Source: Acidobacteriaceae bacterium (GTDB taxonomy: Bacteria; Acidobacteriota; Terriglobia; Terriglobales; Acidobacteriaceae). Taken from it: DNA of 11,375 bases. The translations under genes and the position numbers were made by a program. Position 1 is the stretch's first letter. Every line of letters starts with the position of its first letter. Shown one piece after another: positions 6,289 to 11,375 of this stretch. Location of the stretch: assembly GCA_030042915.1 (NCBI GenBank), contig JASHYS010000402.1, forward strand, positions 1-11,375, written 5' to 3'. The notes beneath the pieces were generated by a model, which searched no databases, had not been told where the DNA came from, and saw nothing but the letters and a program-made list of their open reading frames with translations.

Positions 6289-6312
6289 GCCCTGATACAA
6301 GTTCATCAGGGC
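6289..6312 (+). promoter_or_regulatory. Hairpin enclosing the ribosome-binding site of the dehydrogenase gene
   Basis: GCCCTGAT (6289-6296) pairs perfectly with ATCAGGGC (6305-6312) around the 8-base loop ACAAGTTC. The likely Shine-Dalgarno sequence AGGG (6308-6311), 5 bases before the ATG at 6317, is wholly inside the right arm. If the hairpin forms in the mRNA it should limit initiation until it is opened, which suggests translational control. A DNA-level operator is the alternative. Confidence 0.5.
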
Positions 6313-6316
6313 AGCC

Positions 6317-7321
6317 ATGAATCGCATTCCCATCGCAGAGGTCGAGAAAACGCTGGCCGCTGTGCTGCGCAAGCTGGGCTTTGCGCCCGAACGCGCTGGC
6401 ACCTGCGCGCGGCTGTTTGCCGAGACCACACGCGACGGCGTGTACACGCACGGCATCAATCGTTTTCCGCGCTTTGTTGAAACCATCCGCAACGGCATGG
6501 TCGATCCCGCGGCCGAGCCCAGGTTGACGGCGCGATTCGGCGCCATCGAACGCTGGGATGGGCAGCGCGGCCCCGGCAATCTGAATGCATTGGCCGCCAT
6601 GGAACATGCACTGGGGCTGGCGCGCTCGATTGGCGTGGGATGCGTGGCCATGGGCAACACCAATCACTGGATGCGAGGCGGAACCTACGGCTGGCAGGCC
6701 GCCGAAGCAGGAATGATCGGCATCTGCTGGACCAACACCATGCCCAATTTGCCGCCCTGGGGCGGAGCCGAGCCGGTTCTGGGCAACAACCCGCTGGTGA
6801 TTGCCGTACCGCGCGCCAACGCGCCGGTGGTGCTCGACATGGCCATGTCGCAGTTTTCCTATGGCGCGCTGGAAAGCTACCGCAAGCGAGGCGAGATGCT
6901 GCCAGTGGACGGAGGTTGGGATGTCGAAGGCAAGCTGACGCGCGATCCGGGCGCCATCGAACAGTCGCGTCGAGTGCTGCCGGTCGGCTATTGGAAAGGA
7001 TCCGGGCTGGCAATGGTCCTTGACATGGCGGCTGCGATGATGACGCTGGGCAGGGCGACGCATGAGATTGTCGCTGACCCATTGCTGGAGACGGCCGTGT
7101 CGCAGATGTTTCTCGCCATCAACCCCGAGGCCTTCGGGCCCGCACCGCGCGCCGCACAGATTGCCAATGAGGTGGTGGCATCGGTAACCGGAAGCCCGGC
7201 TGCGGCGCACCACGCCAGCGTGCGCTACCCGGGCGAACAGACGCTACGCACGCGCACGGAAAACATGAAACTTGGATTGCCCGTGGAGCTGGAAGTGTGG
7301 GCGCAGATTCTGGCAATGTGA
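6317..7321 (+). CDS. dlgD: 2,3-diketo-L-gulonate reductase-like dehydrogenase (LDH2/malate dehydrogenase-like family)
   Basis: The product is a 334-residue NAD(P)H-dependent oxidoreductase of the LDH2/YlbC-like fold, unrelated to Rossmann-fold lactate dehydrogenases. It is close in length and motif order to E. coli YiaK (DlgD), which reduces 2,3-diketo-L-gulonate to 3-keto-L-gulonate. Shared blocks include GVYTHGINRFPRF (41-53) with the catalytic His45, NHWMRGGTYGWQAAE (116-130), GICWTN (135-140), PPWGG (146-150), LPVDGG (195-200) and LPVGYWKGSG (221-230). All key motifs look intact. None of the sugar transporter, kinase or epimerase genes of the E. coli yia cluster is nearby, so the substrate could be another 2-keto or diketo acid. 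The start at ATG 6317 is supported by homology and AGGG 5 bases upstream, inside a hairpin. The gene lies 194 bases after tsaE and is probably transcribed separately. Confidence 0.85.
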   Translation: MNRIPIAEVEKTLAAVLRKLGFAPERAGTCARLFAETTRDGVYTHGINRFPRFVETIRNGMVDPAAEPRLTARFGAIERWDGQRGPGNLNALAAMEHALGLARSIGVGCVAMGNTNHWMRGGTYGWQAAEAGMIGICWTNTMPNLPPWGGAEPVLGNNPLVIAVPRANAPVVLDMAMSQFSYGALESYRKRGEMLPVDGGWDVEGKLTRDPGAIEQSRRVLPVGYWKGSGLAMVLDMAAAMMTLGRATHEIVADPLLETAVSQMFLAINPEAFGPAPRAAQIANEVVASVTGSPAAAHHASVRYPGEQTLRTRTENMKLGLPVELEVWAQILAM

Positions 7322-7373
7322 AAAAGTTCGAATGAAGAGTTGCAATCTTGAACGAAAGGATGGCAAGGGGCCG

Positions 7374-7397
7374 TGAAACACCCGGGGGCATGTTTCA
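7374..7397. repeat. Short inverted repeat between the dehydrogenase and Tricorn genes
   Basis: TGAAACA (7374-7380) and TGTTTCA (7391-7397) are perfect 7-base arms around a 10-base GC-rich spacer. Outer TGGC (7361-7364) and GCCA (7398-7401) could extend pairing across a 9-base bulge on the left. It lies 53 bases after the dehydrogenase stop and 61 bases before the Tricorn start. It could be a hairpin or a dimeric operator site; no T-run follows. Confidence 0.35.
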
Positions 7398-7446
7398 GCC
7401 ACAATCGACTGACAAAGTCCCCGCCTGGCATTGGTAAGATGCTACC

Positions 7447-7452
7447 GGAGGT
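7447..7452 (+). promoter_or_regulatory. Ribosome-binding site GGAGGT fixing the GTG start of the Tricorn homologue
   Basis: GGAGGT is a near-perfect Shine-Dalgarno sequence 5 bases before the GTG at 7458. It decides between this start and the upstream in-frame TTG at 7431, because the downstream start also places the signal peptide at the very N-terminus. Confidence 0.8.
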
Positions 7453-7457
7453 CTTCC

Positions 7458-10400
7458 GTGCCATTGAATCGTTTCTATCGAGCTGCCGCAGTTTGTGCAA
7501 CCCTTTGCGCCTTCGTTGGTTTCAGCGCCTTCGCTCAAACCGAGTACCACATCTATCAGCGTCCGGCGTTGAGCAAGAACCTGATTGCTTTCGGATACGC
7601 CGGCGATCTTTGGACGGTGCCGCGCGAAGGCGGCAAGGCCATCCGCATGACCAAGGGCGTGGGCATCGAAACCGCGCCCGTCTTTTCGCCCGACGGCGGC
7701 ACCATTGCCTTCACGGGCGACTACGAAGGCAACACGGATATCTTCACCATTCCTGCGACGGGTGGGATTCCCGCCCGTGTCACTTATCATCCGGCAGGAA
7801 GTGTCGCCGTGGGATGGACCTCCGACGGCAAGCAGATTCTCTTCCGCTCTACGCGCGCCTCGACGGCGGCCCGCTACTTCCAGCTGTTTACCATTCCGCC
7901 GCAGGGGGGAATTGCGACGCGGCTGCCGCTGCCGATGGCTTACCAGGGGCAATACTCGCCCGACGGCAGCCAGATCGCCTATCAGCCCCTGAGTCCGGCC
8001 TTCAATTTCAGCTACACCTCGTTTGTGGCATGGGGAAATTATCACGGCGGCCTGGCCGCGACCATCTGGATTACTACGCTGCCGGGGCTGGATTCGGTGG
8101 AGATTCCCCACGAGACGTCGGCCGATTTTTCGCCGGTGTGGGTGGGCAAATCGGTCTATTTCCTCTCGGGACGGAACGGCCACATCGGCATCTTTCGTTA
8201 CGACACAGAGACGCGCAAGGTGACTGAGGCACTGCACAACGACGGGCCCGATATCCGCACCCTGGCCGGCGAAGGCACAACCCTGGTCTACGACCAACTC
8301 GGCGAGATTTACCTTTTCGACACGGCGACGGCCCACAGCCATCGGGTGCCGATCGAGGTCGACTCCGATTTCCCCGAGGTACGGCCGAGGATTGAGGACG
8401 TAGCCGACCAGATACAGAACAGCTCGATCTCGTCTACCGGCCTGCGCGCTGCTTTTGAAGCGCATGGCGAGATTCTGACCGTCGCTGCCAAAAAAGGCCC
8501 GACCCGCGATATCACCAACACGCCGGGCGTGATGGAGCGCGAGCCCGCATGGTCACCCGACGGCCAATCAATCGCCTATTTTTCCGACGAATCGGGCCTC
8601 TATGCGCTGCATGTAGCGCCGCAAACCGGCGACGCGGTGGCCGGCGCGCCGGCGGTAAAGAAATTTCCCCTAGCCAAGGAGCCGGCCTACTACTTCGAAC
8701 CCCTCTGGTCGCCCGATTCCAAGCGCATCGTCTTTCACGACAACCGGCTGAACACTTACATGCTCGACACCACGACGGGCAAGCTGACGAAGGTGGGCGA
8801 AACGGACACGTACGGAGGCTTCTCGTCCGACAGCAACCAGTGCAGCTGGTCGCCCGACTCGAAGTGGATCGCCTACACACACTCGACGGAAAATCATCTG
8901 CACGCCATCTATCTTTACTCGGTGGACACCGGGAAGAGCACGCTGGTGACGAACGAGCTGGCCGACTCGACTTTGCCGACCTTTGACCCCGACGGCAAGT
9001 ATCTCTATTTCCTGGCCAGCACCAACGACGGAGCCACCTCAGACGGCCTCGACATGACGAGCGATCTCTACGAGCCCGTCTCGAACATCTATGCGGCTGT
9101 GCTAAGCGCCGATCAGGCTTCGCCGCTGGCGCCGGAGCTGAGCGACGAAAAAGCGCCGTCCGCCGAAGAGAACGAAAAGAAGAACGCCGGCGACAAGAAT
9201 GCGTCTGGCGAGGAAAAGAAGAACGCCGGCGGCACGGAAAAGGAGAACGCGGCAGCCGCGGGAACGAAGAGCGGCGCCGGCGCAGAAACTCCCGCGGCCG
9301 GCGAAGAAAAGGCTGGCGCGAACGCATCTCAACCCAAGCCGGTGAAGATCGATCTCGACGGGATTCAGACGCGCATTGTGGCCATACCCTTGCATGCCGC
9401 CAATTATGTCGGCCTTCAAGCGGGACTGAAAGACAGCATCTATTTCCTCGCAGCTCCCTCCAACGGCGCCTTCGGCCCGGAAGTATTGACGTTGAGCCGG
9501 TGGACGCTTGAAGACCGCAAGACCGAAAAGCTGGCTGAGAACGTGCGGAGCTTCGAGCTCTCGGCCGACGGCAAAAAGATGCTGGTGGAAATCGGTCATG
9601 CGCCGCCCGATGGCGGAGACAATGCGGGCGGCGGTCCGCCCACATGGGTGATTGCGCCGTCGGATGCGCCGGTAAAGCCGGGTGAGGGCGTGCTCTCGCT
9701 CGGCGAGATGAAAGTGCGCGTGGACCCGCACGCGGAGTGGGAGCAGATGTACCACGAGGTATGGCGCATCGAGCGCGCCTACTTCTACGATCCCAACTTC
9801 CACGGCGCCGATACCGTCGCCGACGAGAAGCGGCTGGAGCCTTACGTGGCCGCGATCGTTTCGCGTGCCGATCTCAATTACATCTTTCAGGAGATGCTGG
9901 GGGCCTTCTCGGTCGGTCACCTGCGCGGCTTCGGCGGCGAAATACCCGCGGCCAAGCCCGTGCCCGGTGGGTTGCTGGGCGCCGATTATGAAATCAAGAA
10001 CAACCGCTACTGCTTCGCCAAGATTTACACCGGAGGCACTTTCTATCCCGAAGTCAAGGCGCCGCTGGCCCAGCCGGGGCTCAAGGTCGCTGTGGGCGAC
10101 TGCATTCTGGCCATCGACGGACAGGACCTCACCGCCGCCGAGGAGATTCAACAGTTGCTCGAAGGCACGGTCGGCCAGGTCATCAGCCTGCGCGTGGCCG
10201 CGGCCGACGGCACCAATCCACGCAACCTTGCCGTCACGCCTTTACCCAGCGAAACCCAGTTGCGCTACATCGACTGGATCGACGCCAACCGCAGGAAGGT
10301 CGAGGAGCTTTCCCACGGCAAGCTGGCCTACCTTCACCTGCCTGACACCGGCAGAAACGGATTCATCAGCTTCAACCGTTACTACTTTGGGCAGATGAAC

Positions 10401-10928
10401 AAGGAAGGCGCAATCATTGACGAGCGCTTTAACGGCGGCGGCCAAGTGGCCAATTACTTCATCGAGGTCATGAGCCGCCAGATTAACTCCTACTGGACGC
10501 CTCGTTACGGCGTCATCGAGCACTCGCCCAACGCGGGCATCTACGGGCCGAAGGTGATGCTCGCCAACGAATTCTCAGGCTCGGGCGGCGACTACCTGCC
10601 GTGGCTCTTTAAGCAGGCAAAGCTGGGACCATTGGTGGGCAAGCGGACCTGGGGCGGGTTGGTGGGCATTGGCCCCACGCCGGTGCTGATGGACGGTGGC
10701 GATGTCACCGCGCCCAGCGTCGCGTTTTTTTCGCCCAAAGGGGAGTGGGACGTGGAAAATCACGGCGTAGAGCCCGATTACGCGATTGAGATGGATCCCA
10801 AGGCGGTGAGCGAAGGGCACGATCCGCAACTGGAAAAGGCGGTCTCGCTGGCGATGGAGGATCTGACCAAGCATCCTCCTGAAGAGCCCAAGAAACCGGC
10901 CTATCCGAACTACCACAATCAGGACTGA
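7458..10928 (+). CDS. Exported Tricorn protease homologue (peptidase S41 family)
   Basis: The product has 1156 residues. A signal peptide (1-26, cleavage likely after SAFA) targets it to the periplasm, unlike the cytosolic archaeal Tricorn. Two beta-propellers follow, marked by PD40-type repeats such as FSPDGGTIAF, WTSDGKQILF, WSPDGQSIAYFSD, WSPDSKRIVF and WSPDSKWIAY (to about residue 555). Then come a charged low-complexity linker (562-628), the end of the propeller region, a helical domain (about 755-835), a PDZ domain (about 836-930) and the S41 protease core (about 931-1135). The expected catalytic residues are His821 in SVGHLRG, Ser1042 in FSGSGGD, and a Glu in VENHGVEPD (Glu1100 or 1105). 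The Ser that precedes the His in archaeal Tricorn is Gly here. The role is probably degradation of oligopeptides, with the propellers gating access. The start is GTG 7458, by ribosome-binding site and signal peptide. Confidence 0.93.
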   Translation: MPLNRFYRAAAVCATLCAFVGFSAFAQTEYHIYQRPALSKNLIAFGYAGDLWTVPREGGKAIRMTKGVGIETAPVFSPDGGTIAFTGDYEGNTDIFTIPATGGIPARVTYHPAGSVAVGWTSDGKQILFRSTRASTAARYFQLFTIPPQGGIATRLPLPMAYQGQYSPDGSQIAYQPLSPAFNFSYTSFVAWGNYHGGLAATIWITTLPGLDSVEIPHETSADFSPVWVGKSVYFLSGRNGHIGIFRYDTETRKVTEALHNDGPDIRTLAGEGTTLVYDQLGEIYLFDTATAHSHRVPIEVDSDFPEVRPRIEDVADQIQNSSISSTGLRAAFEAHGEILTVAAKKGPTRDITNTPGVMEREPAWSPDGQSIAYFSDESGLYALHVAPQTGDAVAGAPAVKKFPLAKEPAYYFEPLWSPDSKRIVFHDNRLNTYMLDTTTGKLTKVGETDTYGGFSSDSNQCSWSPDSKWIAYTHSTENHLHAIYLYSVDTGKSTLVTNELADSTLPTFDPDGKYLYFLASTNDGATSDGLDMTSDLYEPVSNIYAAVLSADQASPLAPELSDEKAPSAEENEKKNAGDKNASGEEKKNAGGTEKENAAAAGTKSGAGAETPAAGEEKAGANASQPKPVKIDLDGIQTRIVAIPLHAANYVGLQAGLKDSIYFLAAPSNGAFGPEVLTLSRWTLEDRKTEKLAENVRSFELSADGKKMLVEIGHAPPDGGDNAGGGPPTWVIAPSDAPVKPGEGVLSLGEMKVRVDPHAEWEQMYHEVWRIERAYFYDPNFHGADTVADEKRLEPYVAAIVSRADLNYIFQEMLGAFSVGHLRGFGGEIPAAKPVPGGLLGADYEIKNNRYCFAKIYTGGTFYPEVKAPLAQPGLKVAVGDCILAIDGQDLTAAEEIQQLLEGTVGQVISLRVAAADGTNPRNLAVTPLPSETQLRYIDWIDANRRKVEELSHGKLAYLHLPDTGRNGFISFNRYYFGQMNKEGAIIDERFNGGGQVANYFIEVMSRQINSYWTPRYGVIEHSPNAGIYGPKVMLANEFSGSGGDYLPWLFKQAKLGPLVGKRTWGGLVGIGPTPVLMDGGDVTAPSVAFFSPKGEWDVENHGVEPDYAIEMDPKAVSEGHDPQLEKAVSLAMEDLTKHPPEEPKKPAYPNYHNQD
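9141..9341 (+). repeat. Low-complexity linker-coding segment with internal 19-base direct repeat
   Basis: Within the Tricorn gene this segment encodes residues 562-628, almost only Ala, Glu, Lys, Gly, Asn and Ser, in motifs such as EKKNAGD, EEKKNAGG and EKENAA. At the DNA level GAAAAGAAGAACGCCGGCG occurs exactly at 9174-9192 and 9213-9231, 39 bases (13 codons) apart, with a diverged third copy near 9237-9255. The repeat unit keeps the reading frame. Slippage or unequal recombination at these copies would change linker length without breaking the protein. Confidence 0.7.
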
Positions 10929-10948
10929 AGGCGAGCAGCAGGACAACT

Positions 10949-11010
10949 CTGTCATTCTGAGCTTCGGTCGTCCGCAGTTGCGGACGACTGAAGTCGAAGG
11001 ACCTGCATTT
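10949..11010. repeat. Composite palindromic intergenic element between Tricorn gene and fabI
   Basis: The core is a near-perfect stem, CTTCGGTCGTCCGCA (10962-10976) with TGCGGACGACTGAAG (10979-10993): 15 pairs including one G-T. It is flanked by GTCATTCTGAGC (10951-10962) on the left and GAAGTCGAAGGACCTGCATTT from 10990 on the right. The flanks read like the two halves of a dispersed repeat that I recall from acidobacterial and other genomes (GTCATTCTGAGC followed directly by GAAGTCGAAGG), with the inner palindrome between them. It lies between convergent genes and could stop transcription from both sides, but neither strand has the T-run of an intrinsic terminator. Confidence 0.65.
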
Positions 11011-11060
11011 CAGCCTTCAATTGATGGCGGGAACTTCCCGGCGCGAGATTCGGGGCATTT

Positions 11061-11375
11061 TCAAAACCCCATGATGTTGTAGCCGCAATCGACGTACAGG
11101 GTTTCGCCCGTGACGGCGCTGGCCAGATCGCTGGCCAGGTAGAGCGCCGTGCCGCCCACTTCGAGCTGATCCACGTTGCGGTGCAGCGGAGAACGCTCGG
11201 CGTGCGACTTGAGCATGTCGCCCAGAGCTCCCACACCGCGCGCGGCCAGGGTCTTGATGGGGCCGGCAGAGATGGCGTTCACGCGGATGTTTTTTGCGCC
11301 CAGCTCAAACGCCAGATAGCGCACAGCCGATTCGAGCGAAGCCTTGGCCAGGGCCATCACGTTGTAATGCGGCAC
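11061..11375 (-). CDS. fabI: Enoyl-[acyl-carrier-protein] reductase (NADH), C-terminal part
   Basis: The 5' end lies beyond the window edge; about 104 residues are visible. FabI reduces the trans-2 double bond of enoyl-ACP in the last step of each round of type II fatty-acid elongation. The fragment contains HYNVMALAK, whose Tyr and Lys correspond to the active-site Tyr156 and Lys163 of the E. coli enzyme. It is followed by [15 protein letters not shown], which contributes to cofactor and substrate binding, the flexible-loop region [10 protein letters not shown], and the family's terminal block [16 protein letters not shown]. The match is to FabI rather than FabL, FabV or FabK, and clearly not to the general FabG branch because of the [10 protein letters not shown] motif. 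A perfect inverted repeat CGGGAA-C-TTCCCG (11028-11040) lies 20 bases past the stop. The gene is convergent with the Tricorn gene. Confidence 0.95.
   Translation of the reverse strand: MPHYNVMALAKASLESAVRYLAFELGAKNIRVNAISAGPIKTLAARGVGALGDMLKSHAERSPLHRNVDQLEVGGTALYLASDLASAVTGETLYVDCGYNIMGF

Noticed and set aside
7409..7440. Promoter-like pair CTGACA and extended -10 TGGTAAGAT before the Tricorn gene
   Set aside because: The spacer is 20 bases, which is too long, and the implied start site would fall at the Shine-Dalgarno sequence, leaving almost no leader.
7395..8465. Long minus-strand open frame (356 codons) opposite the Tricorn gene start
   Set aside because: It is the codon-bias shadow of the GC-rich Tricorn gene. 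The translation has no known domain, and the opposite strand encodes clear propeller repeats.
10962..10993. Bidirectional intrinsic terminator for the Tricorn gene and fabI
   Set aside because: The stem is strong, but no T-run follows on either strand, so it is reported as a palindromic repeat with only possible terminator activity.
1..11375. A defence, secretion, phage or mobile-element system
   Set aside because: No transposase, integrase, nuclease, toxin-antitoxin pair, CRISPR array or tRNA-linked attachment site could be read on either strand. The genes are chromosomal housekeeping or lineage-specific types.

Overview
The window is GC-rich chromosomal DNA. It reads like housekeeping and lineage-specific genes of a free-living Gram-negative bacterium, most likely an acidobacterium (Acidobacteriota). 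That assignment is an inference. It rests on an exported Tricorn-type protease with an acidic/lysine-rich linker, a DUF3303 protein, nnr next to tsaE, FabI, and intergenic repeats of a style I associate with acidobacterial genomes: degenerate CCCTGTT heptads and GTCATTCTGAGC-type palindromes. I see no tRNA, rRNA, CRISPR array, insertion sequence, phage gene or defence cassette.

Layout: 1-570 is the 3' end of an alpha-D-phosphohexomutase gene. After 19 bases comes a small FtsB/DivIC-like division protein (590-991). A heptameric repeat tract (1022-1084) separates it from two minus-strand genes, a six-helix membrane protein (2256 to 1489) and a DUF3303 protein (1360 to 1088). A gene-poor stretch of about 540 bases (2271-2813) lies between that pair and the divergent plus-strand gene for a single-pass membrane protein of unknown function (2814-3869). 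The stretch contains clustered short repeats and a strong hairpin. A second heptad-like tract (3891-3953) precedes nnr (NAD(P)H-hydrate repair, 3963-5645), which is tightly coupled to tsaE (tRNA t6A synthesis, 5649-6122). A structured spacer (6123-6316) leads to a 2,3-diketo-L-gulonate reductase-like gene (6317-7321). A large exported Tricorn protease homologue follows (7458-10928). A palindromic repeat element (10949-11010) separates it from the convergent, partial fabI (11375 to 11061).

How the genes relate: nnr-tsaE is the only clear functional operon, and pairing these two genes is common in bacteria. The phosphohexomutase and FtsB-like genes are probably co-transcribed. The other genes look independent, and the dehydrogenase is an orphan without the sugar-catabolism genes that accompany its E. 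coli counterpart.

I found no convincing new multi-gene system. The most notable signals are non-coding: two heptad tracts, a 10-bp hairpin in front of the unknown membrane protein, a hairpin that buries the ribosome-binding site of the dehydrogenase gene, a structured double-repeat spacer after tsaE, and a composite palindrome between the Tricorn gene and fabI.
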